Shown here piece by piece: positions 18,920-27,687 of a stretch of 64,000 nt of DNA (its first letter is position 1; each line of letters begins with the position of its first letter). The notes beneath the pieces are model-generated. The model was not told where the DNA came from. It saw nothing but the letters and a program-made list of their open reading frames with translations, and did not search any database. A program made the translations under genes and the position numbers. Source of the DNA: Variovorax sp. E3. GTDB lineage: Bacteria > Pseudomonadota > Gammaproteobacteria > Burkholderiales > Burkholderiaceae_C. The stretch lies in assembly GCF_016082275.1 (NCBI RefSeq), contig NZ_MOWM01000011.1:42033-106032 (forward strand), written 5' to 3'.

Positions 18920-19795
18920 GTGCTATCACTCTTAGTTCAAGGCATTCTGATCGGCGCCATCTACGGCCTGATCGCCCTCGGGCTCACCTTGGTGTTCGGG
19001 ATCATGCGAGTGATCAATTTCGCCCACGGTGCGCTCTTGATGGTGTCCATGTTCATCTCGTACATGAGCGTCACCAAGCTCGGTCTCAACCCCTACCTCT
19101 CGTTGATCATCGTCGTCCCCGCGATGTTCGCGATAGGCTACCTGATCAACTGGGCGCTCATCCAGCGGGTACTCAACAAGGAGTCGGATGTGCGCGAGCC
19201 GATCGGCGCCCTGGTTCTGACCTTCGGCTTGAGCGTGTTGATCGAGAACGTCTTTCTCGCCATCTTCGGACCGAACTACCACTCCATCTCCACGACGTTT
19301 GCGACCCAAACGGTTCAGTGGGGCTCCGTGATCGTGGCCATGCCCAAGCTGTACGCCTTCGTTCTCGCCGTCACGGTATCGATCGCCTTCTACGTTTTCC
19401 TTCACAAGTCGGAGCTCGGTCGCACGATTCGCGCGGTTGGACAGAGCAGGAACACGGCGTTGCTCATGGGAGTGAACGTGCCCCGAGTCTTCAACATGGC
19501 ATTCGGCATCGGGTTGGCCGTTCTGGGTACCGCGGGCGTGGCGCTCATTCCCTTCTACAACGTCCACCCTTCCATCGGCGGCATCTTCGGCATCAAGGCG
19601 TTCCTCACCGTGCTGCTGGGCGGGCTGGGCAGCATCCCGGGGGCTCTCCTGGGCGGGCTGCTGATCGGCATCGTGGAGTCACTGTGCACGCTCTGGGTTC
19701 CAAGCACCCTGTCGTCCGTGGTGGTGCTCTATGCCTTCCTGATCTTCTTGTTCATTCGACCGTCGGGCCTGTTCGGTTCGCGTCACGACCACTGA
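18920..19795 (+). CDS. livH: Branched-chain-type ABC transporter permease LivH
   Basis: A 291-residue inner-membrane permease with about eight hydrophobic helices. GTG 18920 is preceded by GAGG and fits the family start (LSLLVQGILIGAIYGLIALG). Typical LivH segments: FGIMRVINFAHGALLM, the LTFGLSVLIEN helix, the cytoplasmic EAA-like loop RAVGQSRNTALLMGVNVPR, and FLTVLLGGLGSIPGALLGG. Intact. It sits 129 bp after livK and 8 bp before livM and forms the channel with LivM. Confidence 0.95.
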   Translation: MLSLLVQGILIGAIYGLIALGLTLVFGIMRVINFAHGALLMVSMFISYMSVTKLGLNPYLSLIIVVPAMFAIGYLINWALIQRVLNKESDVREPIGALVLTFGLSVLIENVFLAIFGPNYHSISTTFATQTVQWGSVIVAMPKLYAFVLAVTVSIAFYVFLHKSELGRTIRAVGQSRNTALLMGVNVPRVFNMAFGIGLAVLGTAGVALIPFYNVHPSIGGIFGIKAFLTVLLGGLGSIPGALLGGLLIGIVESLCTLWVPSTLSSVVVLYAFLIFLFIRPSGLFGSRHDH

Positions 19796-19803
19796 GGGCC
19801 GTC

Positions 19804-20847
19804 ATGAAGAAATACCTACCCGTCATCGTCCTCGCGTCGGTTGCACTGTTTGTGCCCGCGGTGATCGAGAGCCCCTTCGTGCTTCACAGCGTCGTGATGA
19901 TCCTGCTGTACGCCTACCTGTCCACGAGCTGGAACATCGTGGGCGGCTTTGCCGGCCAACTGTCCCTGGGGCACTCGTCCTTCATGGCGATCGGAGGCTA
20001 CACGTCCACGCTGCTTGCCCTGCATTTCGGGCTGTCGCCGTGGATCGGAATGATCGTCGGGGCCTTTGCGGCGGCCTTCATGGCGGTGATGATCGGCATC
20101 CCGAGCTTTCGTTTGAAGGGGGCCTACTACTCACTGGCGACGATCGCGTTCGCCGAAGCGCTGTCGATGCTGCTTCAAACCGTCAAGGAGATCGGCCCTG
20201 TCGACCTGGGGGGCGCCGAGGGACTGCGCGTTCCGATGATTCCGGATGCCGGGCTGTGGGATTTCCAGTTCCTGAGCAAGGTGCCGTACTACTACATCAT
20301 CCTTGCCTTCCTGGCCATCGTGCTGCTGGTCTGCTGGTACATCGACCGGTCCAAACTCGGCTACTACCTCACCGCCATCAAGGAGGACGAGGATGCGGCC
20401 AAGGCGCTGGGCATCAACACGGCGCGAACCAAATTGGTTGCAGCGGGCGTGTCGGCCTTCTTCACGGCGATTGGCGGCACGTTCTTCGTGCAGTTGATCC
20501 GCTACGCGGAGCCCGCCAACATCGCAGGAATCGACCTGTCGGTGCAGATGGTGTTCCTGGCCGTGGTCGGAGGTCTCGGCACGGTCTTCGGACCGCTGGT
20601 CGGATCGATCGTGCTGACGACGCTGGCGACCATCACGCAACTGTATCTGGGCAGCTCGAGTTCAGGGCTGCACCTCATCATCTACGGCTTGGCGGTGGTG
20701 TCGGTCATCTTGTTCATGCCGCCGGGTCAGGGCATCATCCATCCGATTCTGCGCCTGCTCGGGTTGGGCCCGCAGACGTCGGCCGCGACCAAGGAGACGG
20801 TGGCGCCCTCGCAATCGTCCACAAAAGTGGCGGGGGTGGCCGAATGA
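19804..20847 (+). CDS. livM: Branched-chain-type ABC transporter permease LivM
   Basis: A 347-residue inner-membrane permease. Typical LivM segments: YAYLSTSWNIVGGFAGQLSL, GHSSFMAIGGYTS, LKGAYYSLATIAFAEAL, the coupling loop IKEDEDAAKALGINTARTKL and VVGGLGTVFGPLVGS. A Ser/Thr-rich C-terminal tail of ~25 residues (SAATKETVAPSQSSTKVAGV) extends beyond the usual end. The stop overlaps the livG start (ATGA), so the two are translationally coupled. Confidence 0.95.
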   Translation: MKKYLPVIVLASVALFVPAVIESPFVLHSVVMILLYAYLSTSWNIVGGFAGQLSLGHSSFMAIGGYTSTLLALHFGLSPWIGMIVGAFAAAFMAVMIGIPSFRLKGAYYSLATIAFAEALSMLLQTVKEIGPVDLGGAEGLRVPMIPDAGLWDFQFLSKVPYYYIILAFLAIVLLVCWYIDRSKLGYYLTAIKEDEDAAKALGINTARTKLVAAGVSAFFTAIGGTFFVQLIRYAEPANIAGIDLSVQMVFLAVVGGLGTVFGPLVGSIVLTTLATITQLYLGSSSSGLHLIIYGLAVVSVILFMPPGQGIIHPILRLLGLGPQTSAATKETVAPSQSSTKVAGVAE

Positions 20848-21584
20848 GCGCTCTGGCTGAACAACCGATGCTTGTCCTGGAGAGCCTCAACAAGCGATTC
20901 GGCGGGCTGGTCGTGACCAAGGACCTGTCCCTCAAGGTCCAGGCGGGGCAGATCTACGGGATCATCGGTCCCAACGGCGCGGGCAAGTCGACGCTGTTCA
21001 ACGAGATCTCCGGCTACATCCCGCCAGACAGCGGCCGGATCACGTTCGGCGGCACCGACATCACGGGGCACCCGCCCCACGAGTTGTGCAAGCTGGGGAT
21101 CGGCCGGACCTTCCAGATCGTCAAGCCGTTCCCGTCCCGCACGGTTCTGGACAACGTCGTGGTCGGCGCATTCGCGCGAACCTCCAACCGCCACGAGGCG
21201 GTCGAGCGGGCCGAGCGCATCGTTCACGAGCTCGGTCTCGGCCGCCGCATCAACCAGATCGCAAAGAACCTCTCCATCGTGGACCGCAAGCGGCTGGAAC
21301 TTGCAAAAGCCCTGGCGACGCAACCCAAGCTCCTGCTGCTCGACGAGATCCTGGCCGGGCTCACGCCGAGCGAGGTCGAGGAAGCCATCACGCTGGTGCG
21401 GACCATCCGGGACCGCGGCGTGACGATCGTCATGATCGAGCACGTCATGCGCGCGGTGATGGCGTTGTGCGAGCGCGTGCTGGTGCTGAGCTACGGCGAG
21501 AACATCGCCGAAGGAACGCCTGATGAGGTGATCCGCAATCCACAAGTCATTTCGGCGTATCTGGGAGTCGACCATGCTGCTTGA
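20844..21584 (+). CDS. livG: Branched-chain-type ABC transporter ATPase LivG
   Basis: A 246-residue ATPase. Walker A GPNGAGKST near residue 43, the LivG-specific FQIVKPFPSRTVLDNVV loop, a signature that departs from LSGGQ (LSIVDRKRLELAKAL), Walker B LLLLDEILAGL (Ile in place of Pro after the Glu, and Glu present), and H-loop MIEHVMRAV. The altered signature is common in liv-type ATPases for aromatic or organic-acid importers. It overlaps livM by 4 bp and livF by 11 bp. Confidence 0.95.
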   Translation: MSALAEQPMLVLESLNKRFGGLVVTKDLSLKVQAGQIYGIIGPNGAGKSTLFNEISGYIPPDSGRITFGGTDITGHPPHELCKLGIGRTFQIVKPFPSRTVLDNVVVGAFARTSNRHEAVERAERIVHELGLGRRINQIAKNLSIVDRKRLELAKALATQPKLLLLDEILAGLTPSEVEEAITLVRTIRDRGVTIVMIEHVMRAVMALCERVLVLSYGENIAEGTPDEVIRNPQVISAYLGVDHAA

Positions 21585-22281
21585 GGTCAAGGATCTGTCG
21601 GTGCACTACGACGGAATGCAGGCACTTGCCGGCGTCAGCCTGCACGTCAGGCAAGGTGAGATCGTGAGCATCCTGGGCTCCAACGGAGCCGGGAAGACGA
21701 CCTTCATGAACGCGATGTCCGGCCTGCTCAAGCTGACGAGCGGACACGTGGAGTTCGAGGGGAAGTCCGTACTCGGCGTACCTGCGTACGAACGCGTGCC
21801 GTTGGGCATCGTGCAAATTCCAGAAGGTCGCAGGCTCTTCCCGCTCATGACCGTGGAGGAGAACCTTCTTCTCGGCTCGACCCACCCCGCGGCCCGCAAG
21901 GTCCGCAAGGAGAGCCTCGAAGAGGCTTATCAGCTCCTGCCGCGCTTGCGGGAGCGCCGCACGCAGATCGCCAAGACGCTTTCAGGCGGCGAGCAGCAGA
22001 TGGTGGCCATCGCGCGAGCGATGCAGAGCAAGCCGAAGCTGCTGATGTTCGACGAGCCTTCTCTGGGGCTGTCGCCGTTGCTGGTCCAGGAACTCTTCGA
22101 TCTCATCAAGAAGTTGAACGACCGTGGCATCACGATCCTCATGGTCGAGCAGAACGTGCGCAAGACGCTTCAGATCGTGGATCGGTCCTATGTGCTGGAG
22201 AACGGACACATCGTGATGGAAGGCACCGGCAAGGATCTTCTCAACGACGAAAGCATCAGGAAGGCGTTTCTGGGCATGTAG
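21574..22281 (+). CDS. livF: Branched-chain-type ABC transporter ATPase LivF
   Basis: A 235-residue ATPase with a complete set of motifs: Walker A GSNGAGKTT near residue 36, Q-loop VQIPEGRRLFPLMTVEENL, signature LSGGEQQMVAIARAM, Walker B LLMFDEPSLGLSP and H-loop MVEQNVRKTLQI. ATG 21574 lies inside the end of livG. An SDR gene follows 48 bp later on the same strand and is probably in the operon. Confidence 0.95.
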   Translation: MLLEVKDLSVHYDGMQALAGVSLHVRQGEIVSILGSNGAGKTTFMNAMSGLLKLTSGHVEFEGKSVLGVPAYERVPLGIVQIPEGRRLFPLMTVEENLLLGSTHPAARKVRKESLEEAYQLLPRLRERRTQIAKTLSGGEQQMVAIARAMQSKPKLLMFDEPSLGLSPLLVQELFDLIKKLNDRGITILMVEQNVRKTLQIVDRSYVLENGHIVMEGTGKDLLNDESIRKAFLGM

Positions 22282-22328
22282 CAACCCACCCGCAGGCTTC
22301 GCATCCCAAAACCTCATCGGCAGACACC

Positions 22329-23120
22329 ATGAACAAACCAAATACACCCAACTCCATCGCATCGCGCTTCCGCATCGACGGTCGCACCGCCTTGATCACA
22401 GGTGCCAGCAAGGGCCTGGGGGCCGCCATGGCCGAGGCGCTGGCCGAGCAAGGAGCTCACGTCGTGCTGGTCGCACGTACCAGGAGCGACCTCGAAGCGG
22501 TGGCCGGGCGGATCCGCGGCCTGGGCGGGTCGGCCGACGTCAAGCCGTGCGACGTCACGGACAGCGAAGCCATTCGATCGGTCATCGCAGGGCTGCCCGA
22601 GCTCGACATCCTGGTCAACAACGCAGGCTCCAACATCCCGGAGCCCGTGGACATGGTGACGGACGAGCACCTCGACTACCTGATGGACCTGAACACGCGC
22701 GCGTACTTCGTGGTGGCGCAGGCCGCGGTGAAGAAGATGAAGGAGCACGGTGACCGGAAAGCCCGGGGCGCATCGATCATCAACATCGCTTCCCAGATGG
22801 GGCACATCGGCTCCGAAATGCGCAGCGTGTACTGCATGACGAAGCATGCGGTGGTCGGCTTGACACGCGCGATGGCGGTGGAACTGGCCCCTGCCGGCAT
22901 CCGGGTGAACAGCATCGGTCCGACCTTCATCGACACGCCGCTGGTACGCCGCGTGGTGGACACGCCCGAGAAATACAACACCCTCGTTTCGCGAATTCCG
23001 ATGGGTTGCATGGGGCAGGTCGAGGACATCGCCGCCGCCGCCGTCTATCTTGCGTCTCCGGCGGCGCGCATGGTCACGGGTGCCGGTCTCCTGGTCGACG
23101 GTGGGTGGACCGCGCAATAG
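22329..23120 (+). CDS. Short-chain dehydrogenase/reductase (SDR)
   Basis: A 263-residue classical SDR oxidoreductase. NAD(P) site TGASKGLGAAMAEAL (residues ~24-38), NNAGSNIPEP, and the catalytic set Ser (NIASQMGHIG), Tyr and Lys in YCMTKHAVV. C-terminal DGGWTAQ. The nearly collinear paralogue at 31407 shares LDILVNNAGSNIPEP, SQMGHxGS, VNSxGPTFxDTPLVRR and DGGWTAQ. One copy lies at the end of the liv operon and the other in the caiB operon, both under the same operator type, so they probably oxidise related hydroxy intermediates. No activity can be assigned. Confidence 0.92.
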   Translation: MNKPNTPNSIASRFRIDGRTALITGASKGLGAAMAEALAEQGAHVVLVARTRSDLEAVAGRIRGLGGSADVKPCDVTDSEAIRSVIAGLPELDILVNNAGSNIPEPVDMVTDEHLDYLMDLNTRAYFVVAQAAVKKMKEHGDRKARGASIINIASQMGHIGSEMRSVYCMTKHAVVGLTRAMAVELAPAGIRVNSIGPTFIDTPLVRRVVDTPEKYNTLVSRIPMGCMGQVEDIAAAAVYLASPAARMVTGAGLLVDGGWTAQ

Positions 23121-23163
23121 CCACGGCGCAGCCTGCTGCCTGCCTTTGCGAGGGGCACTGCCG

Positions 23164-23857
23164 CTAGGCAGCGGTCACCTCGGCGCATGCGCCGGCCGGC
23201 AGCAAGCGCACTGCATGCGCCGCGAGGCGCCTCATTTCAGACGTGCTCAGTCCGTCGCGTGCCTGAATCGACAGCCCTTCAAGCATGGTGTTGAGCGCGC
23301 CCGCCAACGACTTCAGTTCTGTCTGCGCAGGAAGCTGACCCTCCTTGACAGCACGCTTGAGGCGCTTGACGAAGATCGCCTTGCCTTCGCGGCGCAATGC
23401 ATCGATCGCCTCCCTCACTTCGACCGACTCGTCGGATACGCTGACTGCAGCCAGCGCCACCAGGCAGCCACAGCGCCTGCGGCGACAGAAGAATGCGAGC
23501 GGAGGCATCGAAGAAACTCGCGATGGCCCGATGAATGTCGGGTTCGGCTTCGAGCGCCTCCCAGGTTGCATCCCAGTAGCGATGCTCATAGAAGTTCACC
23601 GCTTCCAGAAACAGCTTCGACTTGTTTCCGAAGGCGGCATAGAGGCTGGGCGGATTGATCCCCATTGCCGAACACAACTCGGCCACCGATGCCAACTCGT
23701 AGCCCCTGCGCCAGAACACATCGAGTGCACGCGTCAACGCCTGGTCGCGGTCGAAGCCGCGAGGACGTCCCCCCTTGTTCTGAGGGGGCTCCGTGGGCGA
23801 TCTGTTACTCGACATGGTGCTTCTTGCCTGGGGAATTTCTGAGGAACTTGACGACAT
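23164..23857 (-). pseudogene. TetR/AcrR-family regulator (frameshifted)
   Basis: TetR-type repressor. The HTH domain is intact: GGRPRGFDRDQALTRALDVF, WRRGYELASVAELCSAMGIN and PPSLYAAFGNKSKLFLEAV. An alternative start is ATG 23815. Near 23480 the frame breaks after ARILLSPQA, and the ligand-binding domain continues one frame over with GCLVALAAVSVSDESVEVRE and LAGALNTMLEGLSIQARDG to the stop at 23164. Joined length ~230 residues. It is divergent from the TVP38/old yellow enzyme/NTF2-like operon, with an imperfect dyad just upstream of its start, so it probably represses that operon and itself. Confidence 0.86.
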
Positions 23858-23868
23858 CTGTAGCGTCC

Positions 23869-23892
23869 ACTATACAATATCGATTTTGTAGT
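23869..23892. promoter_or_regulatory. Candidate TetR operator
   Basis: Imperfect 24-bp inverted repeat (16 of 24 positions symmetric) with outer arms ACTA...TAGT around an A/T-rich core containing ATCGAT, 12 bp upstream of the tetR start. It covers the likely promoter region of both divergent units. Confidence 0.5.
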
Positions 23893-24032
23893 CATCGCTA
23901 AATAACTATGGCAGGGTGGGGCCCGGATTTTCTGAAAGAGGCAGTGCTGGTCATGCGCTTCGGGATCGTGCGAGGTCCGTTCGTCGCACAGCTGATGCAC
24001 TCCCACCCGGGATCTCCAGCCGGAGCGGCCGC

Positions 24033-24683
24033 ATGATCGAACCGATCCTGCAGCAAGTGATTGTGGGGGTGGATGCGCTTCGCGCGCTCGGCGTACTCGG
24101 GGCGCTGCTGTTCGCGGCCATCTACCTTCTGGCAACGCTCGCCTGTGTGCCGGCCACGCCGCTGACGGCCATTGCCGGCTTTTTGTACGGGCCGCTCCTG
24201 GGAACGTTGCTGGTGTCGCCGGTCAGTCTGCTGTCGGCCTTGCTGGCCTTCGGCATCACGCGATACCTTGCAAGACCCTGGGTGCTCCGCCGCCTTGGCC
24301 GGCACCCGCATTTCGCTGCCGTGGATCAAGCGATGGGGCAGAAGGGTTTTCGCATCGCGCTCTTGCTGCGGCTCGCGTCCATCGTGCCGTTCGCGCCGCT
24401 GAGCTGTGCCCTGGGCGCCAGCCGCATCGGTGCGCGCGATTTTCTGCTGGCCTCCTGGCTGGGACTGCTGCCGGGCACCTTCCTGTCCGTCTACCTGGGA
24501 TCTTCGGTATCCGACATCGCGCAACTCCTGCGCGGCCAGACACCACCAACCCCCTACACGCTCTGGCTGACATGGGGTGGGCTGGTCGCGGCGCTTCTTG
24601 CGCTGTGGTCCATCGCCCGCTTCGCGCGCCGGGCAATCCATCAATCCATCCCTCGACAACGAAACCATGAGCAAACTTTTTGA
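24033..24683 (+). CDS. TVP38/TMEM64 (VTT domain) membrane protein
   Basis: A 216-residue inner-membrane protein with about five to six hydrophobic segments. The VTT/DedA-like region includes ACVPATPLTAIAGFLYGPLL, GTLLVSPVSLLSALLAFGI and RLASIVPFAPLSCALGASRI, then a Gly-rich re-entrant segment WLGLLPGTFLSVYLGS. ATG 24033 has GGAG upstream and fits the family. Family members are proposed to move lipids or act in membrane maintenance; nothing here points to a substrate. Its end overlaps the next ATG by 17 bp, so it is coupled to the old yellow enzyme. Confidence 0.9.
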   Translation: MIEPILQQVIVGVDALRALGVLGALLFAAIYLLATLACVPATPLTAIAGFLYGPLLGTLLVSPVSLLSALLAFGITRYLARPWVLRRLGRHPHFAAVDQAMGQKGFRIALLLRLASIVPFAPLSCALGASRIGARDFLLASWLGLLPGTFLSVYLGSSVSDIAQLLRGQTPPTPYTLWLTWGGLVAALLALWSIARFARRAIHQSIPRQRNHEQTF

Positions 24684-25836
24684 GCCTTTGACCTTGCGCG
24701 GCGTGACGCTGCGAAACCGCTTCGCCCTCAGCCCGATGTGCCAGTACACGGCCACAGACGGGCGTGTCAACGACTACCACACCACCCACTACGGCCGGTT
24801 TTCCCTCGGCGGCTTCGGTCTGCTGATGGTGGAGGCGACAGCGGTCTCGGCCAACGGGCGGATCACGCATGGCGACCTTGGCCTGTGGGATGACGCCCAC
24901 ATCGAAGGCCTGTCGCGCATTGCCGCTTTCGCCAAGGCCTACGGTGCGACACCCGGCATCCAGCTTGCGCATGCCGGCCCCAAAGCCAGCATCCAGCGAG
25001 CCTTCGAAGGCAATGGTCCGCTCGACGAACGGGATGTCGCGCGCGGGGAGCACCCGTGGCCGGTGGTGTCGCCGAGCGCGCGGCCAGCGGCCAAGGGCTG
25101 GCTGGTACCCGAGGCCCTGGATGCAGAGGGCATCGCGAAGGTGCGTGCGGATTTTGTCGCCGCCGCGCGCCGCGCCTTGCGGGCAGGTTTCGACGTGCTG
25201 GAGCTGCACTGCGCGCATGGTTTCCTGCTCAACGCATTCCTGTCGCCGCTGACCAACGATCGCAGCGACCACTACGGTGGCAGCTTCGAGAACCGCATCC
25301 GCCTGCCCTTGGAGATCGCGCGCGAGGTGCGCGAAGTCTGGCCGCGGGACAAGCCGCTGTTCGTTCGCGTGTCGGCTGTCGACGGCAGCCGCAGTGGCTG
25401 GACGATCGACGACAGCGTGGCTTTCGCCGCGGCGTTGAAGGCGGTCGGCGTCGATGTCGTCGATTGCTCCTCCGGCGGCTTCGGTGTTTTCGAGTACCCC
25501 AGCGGATACGGCTTCCAGGTGCCATTCGCTGCGCAGATCCGTCGCCAGGCACGCATCGGCACCATGGCCGTGGGAATGATCACCGACCCGCGCCAGGCCG
25601 AAGAGGTCATCGCCTCGGGGCAAGCCGACCTGGTCGCGCTCGGCCATGCGGCGCTGCGCGATCCGCACTTTCCGTTGCATGCGCAGCAGACGCTCGGGGC
25701 GGCCCGCCCGGATGCGGCGCATGCCGATTGGAACATCCAGGCCGGTTGGTGGCTGGATCACCGCGAAGACAAGCTTCGCCAGTTGGGACCCTGGGTCTCC
25801 ACGAAAAAAACCGTTGCGGACGGCTGCACGGTTTGA
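24667..25836 (+). CDS. Old yellow enzyme family ene-reductase (YqjM/XenA-like)
   Basis: A 389-residue FMN-dependent ene-reductase of the thermophilic-like (YqjM/XenA) class. It has the class-specific Cys in FALSPMCQYTATDG and the His/His pair in LELHCAHGFLLNAFLSPLTN, followed by DRSDHYGGSFENRIRLP, MAVGMITDPRQAEEVI and GHAALRDPHFP. ATG 24667 overlaps the TVP38 gene. It differs clearly from the NemA-like enzyme at 14403. Like that gene it is followed directly (69 bp) by an NTF2-like gene, and it probably lies in the TetR-controlled operon 24.0-28.3 kb. Confidence 0.94.
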   Translation: MSKLFEPLTLRGVTLRNRFALSPMCQYTATDGRVNDYHTTHYGRFSLGGFGLLMVEATAVSANGRITHGDLGLWDDAHIEGLSRIAAFAKAYGATPGIQLAHAGPKASIQRAFEGNGPLDERDVARGEHPWPVVSPSARPAAKGWLVPEALDAEGIAKVRADFVAAARRALRAGFDVLELHCAHGFLLNAFLSPLTNDRSDHYGGSFENRIRLPLEIAREVREVWPRDKPLFVRVSAVDGSRSGWTIDDSVAFAAALKAVGVDVVDCSSGGFGVFEYPSGYGFQVPFAAQIRRQARIGTMAVGMITDPRQAEEVIASGQADLVALGHAALRDPHFPLHAQQTLGAARPDAAHADWNIQAGWWLDHREDKLRQLGPWVSTKKTVADGCTV

Positions 25837-25905
25837 CGCCCGCGCGGCCGGCAGCGGCCGGCTTTTTCCCCGATCGACTTTGTCCAAAAAACCAGGAGTG
25901 AAATC

Positions 25906-26289
25906 ATGAGCAAACCCACCTACGTCCCCGAGTACCAAGCCATTGTGGAGGTGCTGAACAAGTACAACGAAGGCTGCAAGCAGGCCAAGAGCAGCATCAT
26001 GAAGCCGGCCTTCAGCGACAAGGCGACGATGTTCAGCGTCGATGGCGATGGCAAGCTGACCGGGGGAGCGATCCAGACATTGTTCGACGGCATCGACAGC
26101 GGGTTCCGCCCGTCGCCCGAAGCCCAGGGTGTCATCGTCAGAGTCGATATCGTCGGCACCGCCGCCAGCGCGCGCATTGACACCAACGACGTCTCGGGCT
26201 TTTGCTTCACCGATTTCTTCCACCTGCTGAAAGTGGAAGGAAAGTGGACGGTGATCAGCAAGATCTTCCACACCCACGTGGCGCCCTGA
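25906..26289 (+). CDS. Putative lumazine-binding / NTF2-like protein, cytoplasmic form
   Basis: A 127-residue NTF2-like protein without a signal peptide (MSKPTYVPEYQAIVEVLNKY). About three quarters of its residues match the mature part of the 15579 protein, and both follow an old yellow enzyme. Shared blocks include EGCKQAKSSIMK, GFRPSPEA, VGTAASARID and TDFFHLLKV. ATG 25906 follows CAGGAG. Function unknown; it might bind the flavin or the enone product, or isomerise it. This is inference from context only. Confidence 0.9.
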   Translation: MSKPTYVPEYQAIVEVLNKYNEGCKQAKSSIMKPAFSDKATMFSVDGDGKLTGGAIQTLFDGIDSGFRPSPEAQGVIVRVDIVGTAASARIDTNDVSGFCFTDFFHLLKVEGKWTVISKIFHTHVAP

Positions 26290-26350
26290 TCCTTCGTCCC
26301 GGCAAGCCCTCGAGGCGCTACCCACTCTCCAATCACATGAAAGGAAATCG

Positions 26351-27013
26351 ATGATGGGTCAGGTATTCATCGCAGGCGGCGCTGGCAAGATTGCCCGTCG
26401 CCTGTCCAGGCAATTGCGCGAGCGCGGCTATCCGGTTCGGGCGTTGCACCGCAACCCGGCGCAAACCGGGGAACTCGAGGCGCTGGGGGTGACGCCGGTG
26501 CTGGGCAGCCTGTTGGAACTCGATGCCGTGCAACTGGCCACCCTCATGGCCGGCAGCGATGTGGTGGTGTTCTGCGCGGGCGCCGGCGGCAAGGGCGGCC
26601 AGGAGATGACCAACGCCATCGACGGGCGCGGCCTGGTGTTGGCGGTGGCCGCCGCGCGGAAGGCCGGCGTGCGGCGTTTTCTGCTGGTGTCGGCCTTCCC
26701 CGAGTCATTTCGTGGCGAGCAAGTCTCGCAGACGTTCGAGAACTACATGCGCGTGAAGAAGCTGGCGGACGTGCATCTGGCCGAGAGCGACCTGGACTGG
26801 GTGATTCTGCGGCCGGGCACGCTGGTGGACGCGCCTGGTACCGGAAAGGTGCGCGCGGGCCTGGCCATTCCCTACGGCGAGGTGCCGCGCGATGATGTGG
26901 CGGCGACGCTGCTGGAGATCATCGAACGCCCCGCGGTGGGCCGCGTGATCATCGAGTTGACCCAGGGCGACACGCCGGTGGGCGAGTCCGTCGAACGGTT
27001 CTCTCGCGCATGA
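26351..27013 (+). CDS. NAD(P)-binding atypical SDR protein
   Basis: A 220-residue Rossmann protein of the NAD(P)H-binding/NmrA-like atypical SDR group. Gly-rich site FIAGGAGKIARRL at residues 6-18, then RALHRNP, VLGSLLELD, SDVVVFCAGAGG and a VSAF / DWVILRPGTL signature. It lacks the classical YxxxK dyad at the usual place; YMRVKKLADVHL may carry the equivalent Tyr/Lys. ATG 26354 is an alternative start three bases on. Its stop overlaps the next ATG (ATGA). Probably an oxidoreductase or redox sensor of the TetR-controlled operon. Confidence 0.88.
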   Translation: MMGQVFIAGGAGKIARRLSRQLRERGYPVRALHRNPAQTGELEALGVTPVLGSLLELDAVQLATLMAGSDVVVFCAGAGGKGGQEMTNAIDGRGLVLAVAAARKAGVRRFLLVSAFPESFRGEQVSQTFENYMRVKKLADVHLAESDLDWVILRPGTLVDAPGTGKVRAGLAIPYGEVPRDDVAATLLEIIERPAVGRVIIELTQGDTPVGESVERFSRA

Positions 27014-27654
27014 CGCAGACCCCCAAGAAATTGCTGCTGGTCGGTGCCACCGGTTTGGTGGGGCGTCACGTGCTGCAACGTGCGCTGGCCGACCCGCGGG
27101 TGGACACCATCGTCGCGCCGACCCGGCGGGCGCTGCCGATGCATGCCAGGTTGTCGTCGCCGCCGGTGGACTATGAGCGGTTGGACGAAGAGGCCGGCTG
27201 GTGGCGCGCCGACGCCGTCATTTGCACCTTGGGGACCACCCTGCGCACGGCGGGGTCCGAGGCGGCATTCCGCCGCGTTGACCACGACTACCCGTTGGCC
27301 GTGGCGCGATGGGCTCACGCCCACGGCACGCCGACCTATGTCCTGAACTCGGCAATCGGTGCGGATGCCGCTTCGCGGTTCTTCTACAACCGGGTCAAGG
27401 GTGAGCTGGAGAATGCGCTGCGCCAGGTCGGTTTTGATGCACTGACGCTGGTACGCCCTGGCGTGATCGGAGGCCACCGCGACGAGTTCCGCCTGGGAGA
27501 GCGCGTGATCGTCAGTGCGCTGCGAGTTGCGGGACCGCTGCTGCCTCGGCGCTGGCGGCTGAACCCGGCCGCCAACATTGCCCGGTCACTGCTCGAAGCG
27601 GCCCTGGCGCCGCAGCCAGGCGTGAGGGTCATTGCGTCCGAGAAAATGGCTTGA
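27010..27654 (+). CDS. NAD(P)-binding oxidoreductase, HTATIP2-like SDR
   Basis: A 214-residue atypical SDR. Gly-rich NAD(P) site LLLVGATGLVGRHVLQRAL at residues 8-26, CTLGTTLRTAGSEAAFRRVD (a hallmark of the HTATIP2/YbjT-like group), LNSAIGADAASRFFYNRVKG with a Tyr/Lys pair (YNRVKG), and LTLVRPGVIGG. Coupled to the preceding gene by a 4-bp overlap. Two different atypical SDRs in tandem next to an ene-reductase suggest a redox-stress or enone-detoxification unit. Confidence 0.88.
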   Translation: MTQTPKKLLLVGATGLVGRHVLQRALADPRVDTIVAPTRRALPMHARLSSPPVDYERLDEEAGWWRADAVICTLGTTLRTAGSEAAFRRVDHDYPLAVARWAHAHGTPTYVLNSAIGADAASRFFYNRVKGELENALRQVGFDALTLVRPGVIGGHRDEFRLGERVIVSALRVAGPLLPRRWRLNPAANIARSLLEAALAPQPGVRVIASEKMA

Positions 27655-27687
27655 GTGCCCGTGCATGCACCACCCGGACCCACCATC

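Noticed and set aside
18883..20847. A 654-codon frame running through livH into livM
   Set aside because: Its first 300 codons are an Arg/His-rich shadow of livH in another frame; livM starts at ATG 19804.
24256..26325. A 689-codon minus-strand frame opposite the YqjM-like enzyme
   Set aside because: Antisense shadow of a GC-rich gene; no family motifs, low-complexity Arg/Ala/Gly composition.
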